From positions 1-64,000 of the forward strand of contig JAAYXE010000125.1 in the NCBI GenBank assembly GCA_012516075.1: 64,000 nucleotides of DNA, in the 5' to 3' direction. The stretch comes from Chloroflexota bacterium (lineage in GTDB: Bacteria; Chloroflexota; Anaerolineae; Anaerolineales; UBA4823). This document shows, in pieces, positions 1 through 8,289 of this stretch. Below the pieces are notes generated by a model. That model was given only the letters and a program-made list of their open reading frames with translations. It searched no databases and had not been told where the DNA came from. The position numbers and the translations under genes are program-made. Each line of letters opens with the position of its first letter. Position 1 is the first letter of the stretch.

Positions 1-210
1 ATTCTGGGGAATCCAGTGCGGGGGCGTGGTGGCAAGCTCCGCGGGCGGCGAGATGCTGGAGATGACCATCCAAGTGAAAGGAGCGAGGATGGCGAAGACC
101 AGCAGCGCGACCAGAATGTAGAAAAAGATCGGGCCGAGAGCTTTGTGGGCAAACTGGAGGGCGTTAACCTGTACGCTGCGGGCGCCGGCCAGTTTCACAG
201 GGGTATCCAT
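1..210 (-). CDS. Sugar ABC transporter permease, MalG type (N-terminal 70 residues only; runs off the left edge)
   Basis: Inner-membrane subunit of a CUT1 sugar importer. Only the N-terminus is in the window. It shows a short cytoplasmic head, one strongly hydrophobic segment (about residues 27-50) and the start of the first periplasmic stretch, with the MVISS motif typical of MalG proteins. The ATG at 210 follows a GGAGGT ribosome site, and its A is the last base of the preceding permease's TGA (TGATG), so the two permeases are translationally coupled. It is the last visible gene of the leftward gntR operon. The EAA loop that would dock the ATPase lies outside the window. Confidence 0.85.
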   Translation of the reverse strand, partial: MDTPVKLAGARSVQVNALQFAHKALGPIFFYILVALLVFAILAPFTWMVISSISPPAELATTPPHWIPQN

Positions 211-1139
211 CAGTACTTTACCTCCCGGTAGAGGGCGCGCTGATAGAAGATCACCAGGAGCAGCACGGCGAAGGTCATGATGTACGCCACGGCGGCCCCG
301 CGCCCCAGCTGGAGCGAGACGAAGGACTTGACGTAGGTGTAGTAACCCAGGACGGCCGTGCCGTTGGACGGTCCACCGGCGGTAAGGGTGTAGATCAGGT
401 CAAAGCTCTTCAGAGCCCAGATGGTGCGCAGCGCGACGGCCACGAACAGGGTGGGACGGATGAGGGGCAGGGTGATGTGGAAGAAAGACTGCACAGGGCT
501 GGAACCGTCCACCCGGGCGGCTTCGTAGAGTTCGTGGGGGATGGTCTGCAGTGCAGCCAGGAAGAGCAGCATGATGAACGGCGTCTCTTTCCAGATGTCT
601 GCGATGGTGACCATGGCGAGGGCCAGGTCCGGGCTGCCCAACCAGACGATGTAGCGGTCGATGATGCCCAGCGAGTAAAGCAGCCCATTGAGCGAGCCGT
701 AGCTGGGATTGAGAATCCACTTCCACATGATGCCGTTGACCACGGAGGGAATGGCCCAGGGCAGCAGCGCCAGCATGCGCACCAGCCAGCGGCCGCGGAA
801 GGGGCGGTTGAGCAGCAGCGCGATCCCGATCGCCAGGGTGATTTCAATGGTCACCGCGGCGATGACAAAGATCAGGGTGATGCGCACGCTGTCGAGGAAC
901 AGCGGGTCGGTAAGGATAAAGCGGTAATTTTCCAGCCCCAGAAACGGGTGTCCCTCCTGGGGGCGGGTCAGGTTCCAGCCGATCAGGCTGATCCAGAATG
1001 AACGCAGAAACGGATAGACCGTCACCACAGCGATGATGAGCACAGCAGGCGCCATGAGCAGGATGGTCAGGAGTATCTCCTCCCGCCTGCGGCGGCTGAT
1101 CCCTCTCTTCTGCGGTTTCGATAAGGCGGTTGAAGCCAC
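210..1139 (-). CDS. Sugar ABC transporter permease, MalF type
   Basis: First membrane subunit of a CUT1 importer, 309 residues, which is normal for the short MalF class. It has six predicted membrane segments and a recognisable EAA loop near residue 206 (EAARVDGSS, then a conserved LPLIRPT) that contacts the ATPase in this family. The start is GTG at 1139, preceded by GAAGGTGA; no nearby ATG fits. It lies 139 bp after the binding-protein gene, from which it is separated by a hairpin, and overlaps the second permease by one base. No ATP-binding subunit is in the operon, so a shared MsmK/MalK-type ATPase elsewhere is inferred. Confidence 0.9.
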   Translation of the reverse strand: MASTALSKPQKRGISRRRREEILLTILLMAPAVLIIAVVTVYPFLRSFWISLIGWNLTRPQEGHPFLGLENYRFILTDPLFLDSVRITLIFVIAAVTIEITLAIGIALLLNRPFRGRWLVRMLALLPWAIPSVVNGIMWKWILNPSYGSLNGLLYSLGIIDRYIVWLGSPDLALAMVTIADIWKETPFIMLLFLAALQTIPHELYEAARVDGSSPVQSFFHITLPLIRPTLFVAVALRTIWALKSFDLIYTLTAGGPSNGTAVLGYYTYVKSFVSLQLGRGAAVAYIMTFAVLLLVIFYQRALYREVKY

Positions 1140-1239
1140 AATTCACCTTCGCTGGCGCCCGCTGCCCATACATGCCGTACCATTCAAGAGCAGCGGGCGA
1201 GAAAATTCGCCTGCTGGAGCGGAGCTGATACCAGAGAAA

Positions 1240-1265
1240 GGGGGGAGGACGGACCTCCTCCCCCC
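1240..1265 (-). terminator. Intercistronic GC hairpin after the binding-protein gene
   Basis: A 9-bp perfect stem of GGGGGGAGG with CCTCCCCCC encloses an 8-base loop, 14 bp downstream of the binding-protein stop codon and before the first permease. On the leftward transcript it is followed only by TTTCTCT, so termination would be partial. In binding-protein-dependent transporters such hairpins commonly raise the binding-protein to permease ratio, by partial termination or by protecting the upstream mRNA from 3' decay. That role is inferred here. Confidence 0.6.
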
Positions 1266-1278
1266 TGTAAGGCGATGG

Positions 1279-2640
1279 TTATTGATTCTTCAGGCGGTTG
1301 GTCTCTTCCACCAGCCAGTCAACCGCTTCCTGAGCGGTCTTGCGGCCGCCCATTACGTCCTGGACGGCGGAGGCAGCCGAGCGGCGCCATTCCTCGAACC
1401 AGGGGAACTGGGGCGGGAACTCGCCGTAGGAGACCTGCTCTGCCAGGACTTCGAAGCCAGGCCAGGCAGCGGCGATGTCGGCATCGGTGAATAGAGCGGT
1501 GCGGGTGGGAAGATTGGCCCCCTCAATGGCGTGGTGCTTCTGGGCTTCTTCGCTGGTCAGATACATGATGAACTGCTTGGCGACCTCTTTGTTCTCGGAG
1601 GTGCGCAGCAGCCCCAGGCCGCCGGCGTAGATGTAGCCGCCGCTGCGCTGCTCGGCCGTGCCAGGGATGAGCATGATACCGGTCTTGCCGGTGACGCCGG
1701 AAAGTTCGGTGTTGGAGTTCGCCTGGGTCACCGACCAGGTGGAGTCGAGCAGGAAAGCGGTCTTGCCGGTGCCGAACTCGATCAGGGTTTCGTAGTCATC
1801 CAGGGCGATGCCGGCCGGATCGAAGTAGCCTTCCGCCATAGCTGTTTCGAACATCTGCAGGGTCCGCAGGGCGATGTCATCGTTCTGGAAGACGGGATTG
1901 CCATCGGCGTCAAAGAACTCGCCGCCGCTGCTCTTAACCATGGTGCCCCAATTGTAGTAGAAGTTGCCCGGGTATTTGGCGCTGGGAGAGAAGCAGAACT
2001 CGGCTGCGCCGGAGGTCTTGATCGCTTCGCAGGCGGCCATGAAGTCATCCCAGGTGAGGATCTCAGCGGGGTTGACGCCGGCCGCTTCCAGGATCTCGGT
2101 GTTGTAGGCCATGTGAGCGCCGCCCGAATACCAGGGCACAGCGATCAGGTCCCCGTCGAAGGTATACAGGTCGACGACGGACTCGAGCCACTGGCTGCGC
2201 TCAGAATCCGGAATCAGGTCGTTCACAGGCTCAAACCAATCGCCGGCAGCAAACTCAGCCGCGTTGGCATTGGGGATGAAGACGATATCGTAACCACCGC
2301 CGCCGCTTGCCAGGGTGGTAACGGTTTTATCGTGGATCTCAGCCCAGCCAACGAAGTCGACCTGAACGAAGTGGCCGGTCTCCTGCTGGAACTTCTCGGC
2401 GTAGAGGGCGACATTGCCGCCTTCGTCGGGTCGAATCAATACGTGAATGGTAACGGGTTCGCTGCCTGTCTGAGGCACGTCCCCGGTGACAGCGGGTTCC
2501 TCAGGCTGGGGGGCTTCGGTCTCCGGAGCAGGCGCCTGGGGCTGTTCGGTTTCGGGGCTGGCGGTGGGGGAGGCGCAGGCGGCGAGAAGAAGCGCGAGCA
2601 CGGTTAGGCTGAGCAGCAGTCTGAAAATGGGGGTTTTCAT
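1279..2640 (-). CDS. Extracellular sugar-binding lipoprotein, solute-binding family 1
   Basis: Captures the sugar and delivers it to the MalF/MalG permeases. It has 453 residues with a lipoprotein signal (hydrophobic core, lipobox LAAC, acylated Cys22), a Thr/Pro/Glu-rich linker to about residue 60, then a two-lobe binding fold (PVTIHVLIRP onward, with the GIMLIPG and hinge regions usual in the family). The ATG at 2640 follows GAGGAGGAAATAGG. It sits between the ROK gene (101 bp upstream) and the permeases. The ligand cannot be read from sequence; dehydrogenase and sugar-kinase neighbours suggest a sugar or sugar alcohol. Confidence 0.92.
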   Translation of the reverse strand: MKTPIFRLLLSLTVLALLLAACASPTASPETEQPQAPAPETEAPQPEEPAVTGDVPQTGSEPVTIHVLIRPDEGGNVALYAEKFQQETGHFVQVDFVGWAEIHDKTVTTLASGGGGYDIVFIPNANAAEFAAGDWFEPVNDLIPDSERSQWLESVVDLYTFDGDLIAVPWYSGGAHMAYNTEILEAAGVNPAEILTWDDFMAACEAIKTSGAAEFCFSPSAKYPGNFYYNWGTMVKSSGGEFFDADGNPVFQNDDIALRTLQMFETAMAEGYFDPAGIALDDYETLIEFGTGKTAFLLDSTWSVTQANSNTELSGVTGKTGIMLIPGTAEQRSGGYIYAGGLGLLRTSENKEVAKQFIMYLTSEEAQKHHAIEGANLPTRTALFTDADIAAAWPGFEVLAEQVSYGEFPPQFPWFEEWRRSAASAVQDVMGGRKTAQEAVDWLVEETNRLKNQ

Positions 2641-2741
2641 CCTATTTCCTCCTCTGAAACTCTTTTACGGACGGCTTTCAAAATCAAATGCGCTTATATG
2701 GACCGGGGGTAGGTGGAAATCGATCTTTCTAACGCCTCCTT

Positions 2742-3713
2742 TCAGGGGGATGAACCGGGGACGGTACGCAGCAGAACGGCGCGAGCAGCGCCGTACAGGC
2801 CGGCATCCGGACCCAGGCGGGATGAAGTGATCACCACAGAGCCGGCCGATGCCGGCTGGGCCCAGCGGGCGACGACATTTTTTACATGCGGAAGCAGCTC
2901 GGGCTGGCGGCCGACAGAACCGCCCAGCACCACGATCTCGGGATTGACCAGACTGATCACGTTTGCCACCCCCAGGCCGATGAGCTGCGCAGTCTCGGTG
3001 ACCAGGCGGCAGGCGAGGGGATCCTCCTGACGGGCAGCGGCGAAAATGTCGCGCGCGCTGAGCGTCTGCGGGTCGATCTGGTGCAGGGAGGAAGATGGAT
3101 ATTGTTCCAGCAGGCGGCGTGCCCGGCGAGCAATTCCCGGTCCGGCAGCCAGGGATTCCCAGTGGCCGATGGAACTGCCGTGGGGATCGCTGGCCTTCGG
3201 GTCGCTGGTCAGCGCAAACCAGCCGGCCGCGCCAGCCAGACGGTCTTGCCCGCGGTAGAGGCGGCCGTCGAGTATCAATCCACCGCCTATGCCCGTACCG
3301 ACGATGATCATGGCGACGGAGCTGTAGCCGCGCCCGGCACCGAGCCACCACTCACCCAGCACAGCCGTGTGTCCGTCGTATTCGACAAAGACCGGAAGCC
3401 CCAGGGCCTGTTCGATGGATGTGCGAAGGGGTACATCGCGCCAGCCGTTCAGGTTGGGCGCCCAGATCACAAAGTCAGTGTCCGGTTCGAGGACAGCGGG
3501 GATCCCAATGCCGACGCCCAGCGGACGGGCGGCTGCGCCGCTGCGCAGGTGGTCAAGCATGCGCACGATCTGGGCGATGAGCGGCTGGGGGCCGTCCTGG
3601 CTGGTGGGTTCTTCGAGGCGTTCGAGAATGCGGCCGTCCTGCGTGAGGCGGGCAGCGGCCACCTTCGTGCCCCCCAGGTCAACAGCCAGCAGGGTGTGAG
3701 CATCGTCAGTCAT
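2742..3713 (-). CDS. ROK-family sugar kinase-like protein lacking the zinc motif
   Basis: A ROK protein of 323 residues without a DNA-binding head, so a kinase type. The N-terminal phosphate loop is clear (AVDLGGTKVAAARL), the catalytic aspartate lies in EYDGHTAVLGE near residue 121, and a GTGIGGG nucleotide segment follows. Two hallmarks are missing: the sugar/zinc-binding E-x-G-H is replaced by AAGWF, and the CxCGxxGC zinc cluster is replaced by a cysteine-free stretch (residues about 165-185). Activity on an ordinary hexose is therefore uncertain. It overlaps the dehydrogenase by 8 bp in the operon. A divergent kinase for the imported sugar, or a regulatory ROK relative, are both possible. 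Confidence 0.82.
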   Translation of the reverse strand: MTDDAHTLLAVDLGGTKVAAARLTQDGRILERLEEPTSQDGPQPLIAQIVRMLDHLRSGAAARPLGVGIGIPAVLEPDTDFVIWAPNLNGWRDVPLRTSIEQALGLPVFVEYDGHTAVLGEWWLGAGRGYSSVAMIIVGTGIGGGLILDGRLYRGQDRLAGAAGWFALTSDPKASDPHGSSIGHWESLAAGPGIARRARRLLEQYPSSSLHQIDPQTLSARDIFAAARQEDPLACRLVTETAQLIGLGVANVISLVNPEIVVLGGSVGRQPELLPHVKNVVARWAQPASAGSVVITSSRLGPDAGLYGAARAVLLRTVPGSSP

Positions 3714-4758
3714 GGGGCTGATCCTGACCGGCAGAATCCGGTGATACGATGACCTTCAGCCCGTTCGGGCTGCGTTTGCCGAGTAAATAATCAGGAAGCT
3801 CCTCCAGGCTTACCGGGGGTGCACTCAGGGCGGACAGGTCCAACTGGCAGGAGCACAGCAGGGTATACGCGGCAGTAAATGAGGCTGGGGTCATGCCGGA
3901 AGATGCCAGAATGGTGAGTTCGCGGGTGAACAGCTTCTGGGGAGAAATGGTGATGTGTGCGGAAGGGGAGGATACGCCGAAGAGCAGAACTCGGGCACGA
4001 GGGCCGGCCCAATCCAGCAGGCGTTCAATCGATACGGGCTGGCCCGTGGTATCGATGAGTGCGGCGATGCTGCCGCCCGCCCAGGCTTGAAGGGCAGAGG
4101 CGATGTCGGAGACAGGCCCGGTGCGTGGGACCACCCACCCGGCCTGTGCGCCCATGGCCTGCGCAGCATCGACCCGGTCCGGATTGGGGTCGACGACGGC
4201 TACTTGTTTGCCCCAGGCCGCCAGCACCTGGACCATGAGCCGGCCCAGGACGCCGGCGCCGGATACCAGCACCGGATCCGGTGTATCCCTGCCACCCAGC
4301 TGTTCGAGGGCCTGGAGCACACAGGCAAGCGGCTCGAGCCAGACCGCGTCCAGCAGCGGCAGTCCATCCAGGGGAACCAGCTGCTCCACACGGACGATGG
4401 TGTATCCCGCAAAACCACCGTCGTGGGTGTTGCCCAGACATTCAAAGTTCTGACACAACTGCGGCTGACCCTGACGGCACATGCTGCAGGTCCCGCAGAA
4501 GCGCGCCGGCATCACGCCGCAGGTTTTCCCGGTCCAGTCCGGGGACACGCCGGGCCCGGTCGCTTGAACAACCCCAGCCAGTTCATGACCCAGGATGCGC
4601 GGCGAAGGCACAGTGAAATGCCCCTGAACAATGTGGCGATCGGTGGTGCACATGCCTGCCAGGAGCACTTTAAGCAGTACTTCACCGTCCCCGGGAACCG
4701 GGATCTGAGCCCTGGTAAGGCGAACCTCACCGGGCAGGAAGTAGGTCACAGACTGCAT
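3706..4758 (-). CDS. Zinc-dependent medium-chain alcohol/polyol dehydrogenase
   Basis: NAD(P)-dependent oxidoreductase of the MDR superfamily, 350 residues. It has the catalytic zinc ligands (Cys37 in GMCTTD and the GHE motif near residue 58), the structural four-cysteine lobe (CGTCSMCRQGQPQLC, residues about 88-102) and a Rossmann nucleotide-binding region (VSGAGVLGRLMVQVLAAWG). The relatives in this family oxidise sugar alcohols, sugars or threonine. The operon with a sugar importer and a ROK protein suggests a polyol or sugar substrate, which is inference. The gene follows gntR by 17 bp and overlaps the ROK gene by 8 bp. Confidence 0.88.
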   Translation of the reverse strand: MQSVTYFLPGEVRLTRAQIPVPGDGEVLLKVLLAGMCTTDRHIVQGHFTVPSPRILGHELAGVVQATGPGVSPDWTGKTCGVMPARFCGTCSMCRQGQPQLCQNFECLGNTHDGGFAGYTIVRVEQLVPLDGLPLLDAVWLEPLACVLQALEQLGGRDTPDPVLVSGAGVLGRLMVQVLAAWGKQVAVVDPNPDRVDAAQAMGAQAGWVVPRTGPVSDIASALQAWAGGSIAALIDTTGQPVSIERLLDWAGPRARVLLFGVSSPSAHITISPQKLFTRELTILASSGMTPASFTAAYTLLCSCQLDLSALSAPPVSLEELPDYLLGKRSPNGLKVIVSPDSAGQDQPHD

Positions 4759-4775
4759 AACAGGTGACAGCCTTT

Positions 4776-5528
4776 TCAGGGGTTCAATGTGGTAATGCGC
4801 TGGCGTCCAATGTAGAGCGCCAGGCCCTTGCCGCGGTAGACGGTGCGGACCGTCTCGATCACTTCAAAGGACTCAGTGAAGGTGATGCCGCGCACCACCA
4901 GCACCGGGGCGTTTTTATCGAGCTGAAGGGCCTGCGCCTCTTCGGCCGATGCGCTGGTCGCTTCAATTTCGGCCTCCGTCCAGGCCGGATGGATATAGTA
5001 CTTTTCGCGCAGAATGGAGTAAAGCGACTGGTCGCGCATGTCTTCCTGCTCCAGTCCAGGCACCAGCCGGGCAGGGATGTAGGAAGACTGCAGGGCAACG
5101 GGCTTCCCGTCTGCCATGCGGACACGCACCAGGTGGAGGGCCTGTTCCTCCGGCCCCAGCTTGAGCACTTTCTGGGTCTCCTCATCGACGGTGACCAGCT
5201 TCTGGACGAGCACCTGCGAACTGGGATGCATCCCGCGCGAGCGCAGGTCATCGCTGAAGCTGGTGAAGCCGATCAGGCCGCGCATGCGGGCTTCTGCCAC
5301 GAAAGTCCCCCGGCCCTGTTCGCGGTAGACCAGCCCTTTTTCGACCAGAGCATCGATGGCCTGGCGGGCAGTAATACGGCTGACTTTCAGTCCTTCGGCC
5401 AGTTCGCGCTCGGGAGGTAAGCGGTCGCCGGCTTTTAGCTGGCCGGAGGTAATCTGCTCCACCAGCCGGTGATAAAGCTGGCTGTAGAGCGGTACTGAAC
5501 TGTGTTTATCCAGTGGACGGAGCGGCAC
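4776..5528 (-). CDS. GntR-family regulator with UTRA effector domain (HutC subfamily)
   Basis: Repressor of 250 residues. An N-terminal winged helix (residues about 10-75, with the HutC-type phrase GDRLPPERELAEGLKVSR) is joined to a UTRA ligand-binding domain (about 95-240). It heads the leftward sugar operon. A near-perfect 22-bp palindrome lies just after its own promoter's -10 box, which suggests autorepression relieved by the imported sugar or a phosphorylated product. The ATG at 5528 follows the segment AAGGGGAGAATCCAGC. Confidence 0.92.
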   Translation of the reverse strand: MPLRPLDKHSSVPLYSQLYHRLVEQITSGQLKAGDRLPPERELAEGLKVSRITARQAIDALVEKGLVYREQGRGTFVAEARMRGLIGFTSFSDDLRSRGMHPSSQVLVQKLVTVDEETQKVLKLGPEEQALHLVRVRMADGKPVALQSSYIPARLVPGLEQEDMRDQSLYSILREKYYIHPAWTEAEIEATSASAEEAQALQLDKNAPVLVVRGITFTESFEVIETVRTVYRGKGLALYIGRQRITTLNP

Positions 5529-5549
5529 GCTGGATTCTCCCCTTGAAAA

Positions 5550-5571
5550 TTGGTTATATCATTATAAACAA
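5550..5571. promoter_or_regulatory. Palindromic operator, probably for the GntR regulator
   Basis: Half-sites TTGGTTATA and TATAAACAA are inverted around a 4-base centre and match at 8 of 9 positions. The site lies between the -10 box (5571-5576 on the minus strand) and the gntR start codon, so a bound repressor would block initiation. HutC/GntR proteins bind short AT-rich palindromes of this kind; the pairing with this gene is inferred from position. Confidence 0.65.
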
Positions 5572-5598
5572 TTATACAGAAGTTTTCCGGCGAGTCAA
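5571..5598 (-). promoter_or_regulatory. Sigma-70-type promoter of the gntR sugar operon
   Basis: On the minus strand, -35 TTGACT (5598-5593), a 16-bp spacer and a perfect -10 TATAAT (5576-5571). The start codon is about 40 bases downstream, leaving room for the palindromic operator in the leader. Confidence 0.7.
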
Positions 5599-5642
5599 TA
5601 AGCAGCGGTTCCAGGGATAGAAACGGACAAATAAAGTCCTTA

Positions 5643-5670
5643 TTGACTTTTTTATATCTTTTTCTATAAT
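5643..5670 (+). promoter_or_regulatory. Sigma-70-type promoter of the ArsR-like regulator and second sugar operon
   Basis: -35 TTGACT (5643-5648), a 16-bp AT-rich spacer and -10 TATAAT (5665-5670). It faces away from the gntR promoter, so the 232-bp gap is a divergent control region. Confidence 0.7.
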
Positions 5671-5683
5671 CTAATTAAGATCG

Positions 5684-5721
5684 AAACAGGAATATATACA
5701 TAAAAAGGGTTTTTCCTGTTT
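5684..5721. promoter_or_regulatory. 9-bp perfect inverted repeat in the leader of the ArsR-like gene
   Basis: AAACAGGAA (5684-5692) and TTCCTGTTT (5713-5721) are exact reverse complements separated by 20 AT-rich bases. It starts 13 bp past the -10 box, where an operator for the downstream winged-helix regulator would sit; half-site centres are 29 bp apart (about three helix turns). It could instead fold as an RNA hairpin. Confidence 0.5.
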
Positions 5722-5760
5722 TAAAAGTACTGCCGGCCTGATGCGGGGATACAAACAGAG

Positions 5761-6705
5761 ATGAACGGCCTACCTTCAAACCGGGTGCTCGAACTTGTTG
5801 GATCTGACGACAACCTGAGCCAGTTAGAAGCAGTCACGAAGGCATTGGGATCGGATACGCGCCTGCAGATCCTGCGGTTCTTAGGCACGCATACCTGCAG
5901 CCTGCTGGAAATCGCCGAGGCCCTGGGACTGCCCCAATCCACTGCCACGCTGCACATCAAAATACTGGAGAATGCCGGGCTGATCAAAACAGACCTGGAG
6001 CCTGCCAAACGCGGCGTGCAGAAGGTGTGTGCACGCGTATACGACCGCATTGTGGTGCAGCTTCCAGCGGATGTACAAGAGCAGGAAGTTGTGCAGCAGG
6101 TTTCGATGCCGCTGGGAGCGTATGTCGAGGCGAACGTCATGCCCACCTGTGGACTGCTGAGTGAGGAGGGGATCATCGGTCATCTGGATGATCCGGCCTC
6201 CTTTTTTGAGCCTGACCGGATGCGGGCGCAGCTGCTGTGGTTTCGCAGCGGATTTGTGGAATACCGCTTCCCACGGCGGCAGCCGTTGAGCGGCCATCTG
6301 GCGGGGCTGGAACTGAGCTTCGAAGTCTGTTCGGAAGCGCCGCTGCATCACGAAAGCTGGCCTTCGGATATTACGGTCTGGATCAACGGGATGGAAATTG
6401 GAACGTGGACCAGCCCGGCGGATTTCGGTGGGGAACGCGGCTTCCTCACACCCGCGTGGTGGGACACCAACAACACCCAGTACGGGTTGCTGAAAATCTG
6501 GAAAATCAACGCGAACGGCACTTATGTGGATGGGATCAGGGTATCACCGGTCACTCTACACGACCTGAAACTGGAGCAATCACCTGCTATTGCAGTGCGC
6601 ATTGGGGTAAAAGAGGACGCGCGGCATCCAGGGGGCGTTAACCTGTTCGGCAGCCGGTTCGGCAACTACCCGCAGGACATCATCCTCAAGCTAATCTATT
6701 CTTGA
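5761..6705 (+). CDS. ArsR-like winged-helix regulator with large C-terminal ligand-binding-like domain
   Basis: A 314-residue regulator. Residues about 20-95 form an ArsR-type winged helix (ALGSDTRLQILRFL, then a recognition helix in LPQSTATLHIKIL). No CxC metal-binding box is present. The remaining ~200 residues are a beta-rich domain with many Trp and Tyr residues (around 190-300), resembling the COG4189-type predicted regulators found beside hemicellulose-degradation genes. It heads the operon with a sugar importer, a GH43-like and a GH2-like gene, so a role as sugar-responsive local regulator is inferred. The ribosome site upstream of the ATG is weak. Confidence 0.8.
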   Translation: MNGLPSNRVLELVGSDDNLSQLEAVTKALGSDTRLQILRFLGTHTCSLLEIAEALGLPQSTATLHIKILENAGLIKTDLEPAKRGVQKVCARVYDRIVVQLPADVQEQEVVQQVSMPLGAYVEANVMPTCGLLSEEGIIGHLDDPASFFEPDRMRAQLLWFRSGFVEYRFPRRQPLSGHLAGLELSFEVCSEAPLHHESWPSDITVWINGMEIGTWTSPADFGGERGFLTPAWWDTNNTQYGLLKIWKINANGTYVDGIRVSPVTLHDLKLEQSPAIAVRIGVKEDARHPGGVNLFGSRFGNYPQDIILKLIYS

Positions 6706-6811
6706 ACCAGACTTCTATATATAAGGAGGGGTGAAGCAAAAGGAAGACGTTCGGGCGAGGATCTGTACGAGTCGTTTTTTATCCGCAAACTGATTAGAGG
6801 AGATGAGAGTG

Positions 6812-8164
6812 ATGAATAAGATCGTTCGCAATCTGATCCCTTTGCTGCTCATTCTGAGTTTGCTGCTGGCAGCCTGCGGCGGAGGCGCCCTATCACCCAC
6901 CCCGGGTTCGGAGCAGGAGGCTCCGTCCGGTGAAACGGAAGGAAGCGGTGAAGTTGCCGGGGGCGACACTACCTGCGGCCCTGTCGAACTGCAGTACTGG
7001 AACCCCTTCACCGGACCCGACGGGCCATACATGGGCGAGATGGTCAACCAGTTCAACGCCGAGCACCCGGATATCCAGGTTACGATGACCAGCCAGGGTG
7101 AATACTACACCCAGCTGCAGACTGCGGCCGCAGCCGGAACGCTGCCGGATATCGCTATTGTGCACGCCGATCAGGTGGCCACGCAGGCGTTCCGCAATGT
7201 GCTGTCGCCGATCGACGATATGGTCGCCGAGATGGGTCTCGACGGATCGGACTTCCCCGAGGCAGTATGGAATGCGGGGGAAGTTGCCGGGCGGCGCTAT
7301 TCTATCCCGCTGGATATCCACCCGATGACAATGTTCTACAACGCCGATATGCTGCGCGAAGCCGGATTTGAAAACCCGCCCACAACCGGCGAAGAGTTCG
7401 TTGAAATGGCAGCGGCGATGACCACCAACGGCACGAAGGGCTTTGACATCACCGGCGGTTTCCCGGTGCGCCAGATTTTCGAGATGCTGCTTGCCCAGTT
7501 CGGCGGCCAGCCGTTCAATGAAGACGGTACGGAGGCCACCTGGAACAGCGAGGCCGGCGTGCAGGCGCTGCAGTGGATGAAAGACGCCCAGACGAACTGG
7601 TCGGACCCGAACCTGGAGGTGGACGCCGAGCTGGCAGCTTTCAAGGCGGGTACGGTGGGCCTGATCTGGAACGGCATCTGGCAGACCACCAATGTGACCG
7701 GCGATGCGGTTGAATTCGACGGGCGCGCCACAGCCGTCCCGCAGATCGGACCGCAGCCGGCGGTATGGGCCGGGTCGCACCAGTTCACCCTGCCTATCCA
7801 GGCCAATCCGGACCCCTGTAAACGGGAGGCAGCCGGTGTATTCATTCAGTACATCCTGGATAACTCTGTGACCTGGGCGCAGGCCGGCCAGATCCCGGCG
7901 AGCAGCTCGGTGCGCAGCAGCGAAGAGTTCCAGGCAGTGATGCCGCAGGCCGCGATCGCACCATCGGTTGAGAATGCCGTCTTCCCGCCCTCGGTCCCGG
8001 GCATCACCGATGCTTACGCACCTCTGGACGACGCCGTGGGCTCGATCATGAACGGCACCGCGACAGACATTCAGGCTGCGCTGGATGACGCTGCCGCACG
8101 CGCGAAAGAGATCCTAGATCAAAACGCTGCCACCTACGGGGATGCCCCAGGCGGTGGACAATAA
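6812..8164 (+). CDS. Extracellular sugar-binding lipoprotein, solute-binding family 1 (second importer)
   Basis: Binding protein of 450 residues with lipobox LAAC and acylated Cys22, a Gly/Glu/Ser linker, and a family-1 fold beginning at ELQYWNPFTGPDGPYM. The phrase LQYWNPFTG is typical of CUT1 oligosaccharide binders. The ATG at 6812 is preferred: GAGGAG lies 9 bases before it, whereas the in-frame ATG at 6803 directly abuts that site. A 106-bp gap separates it from the regulator. Downstream permeases and glycosidases suggest import of plant-derived oligosaccharides. Confidence 0.92.
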   Translation: MNKIVRNLIPLLLILSLLLAACGGGALSPTPGSEQEAPSGETEGSGEVAGGDTTCGPVELQYWNPFTGPDGPYMGEMVNQFNAEHPDIQVTMTSQGEYYTQLQTAAAAGTLPDIAIVHADQVATQAFRNVLSPIDDMVAEMGLDGSDFPEAVWNAGEVAGRRYSIPLDIHPMTMFYNADMLREAGFENPPTTGEEFVEMAAAMTTNGTKGFDITGGFPVRQIFEMLLAQFGGQPFNEDGTEATWNSEAGVQALQWMKDAQTNWSDPNLEVDAELAAFKAGTVGLIWNGIWQTTNVTGDAVEFDGRATAVPQIGPQPAVWAGSHQFTLPIQANPDPCKREAAGVFIQYILDNSVTWAQAGQIPASSSVRSSEEFQAVMPQAAIAPSVENAVFPPSVPGITDAYAPLDDAVGSIMNGTATDIQAALDDAAARAKEILDQNAATYGDAPGGGQ

Positions 8165-8173
8165 TTCTATGAA

Positions 8174-8209
8174 CCTGGAGAGCGGGGTGACCTCACCCCG
8201 CTCTCCAGG
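8174..8209 (+). terminator. Strong hairpin after the second binding-protein gene
   Basis: CCTGGAGAGCGGGGTGA is followed after two bases by its exact reverse complement, giving a stem of about 16 bp. It begins 9 bp past the binding-protein stop and is followed by CTGCATCCTTT rather than a proper T-run. It mirrors the hairpin at 1240-1265 in the divergent operon and probably stabilises or partly terminates the transcript before the permease genes. Confidence 0.65.
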
Positions 8210-8289
8210 CTGCATCCTTTCTGAATACTCCTCCATCGAAGCTGTTGAAGGAAGGAACCTGCTCGATTTAACGGGAAAGGTGAGTGGTT

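Noticed and set aside
1531..2607. A 358-codon reading frame on the plus strand opposite the first binding-protein gene
   Set aside because: It is an antisense shadow. The minus strand encodes a full lipoprotein with lipobox and family features, and the plus frame has no ribosome site or recognisable domain.
6724..6793. A mini gene (GTG 6731, about 20 codons) behind a strong AGGAGG
   Set aside because: The start codon is only one base from the ribosome site, too close for translation, and the peptide resembles nothing. The lone ribosome-like sequence may be a coincidence in the leader.
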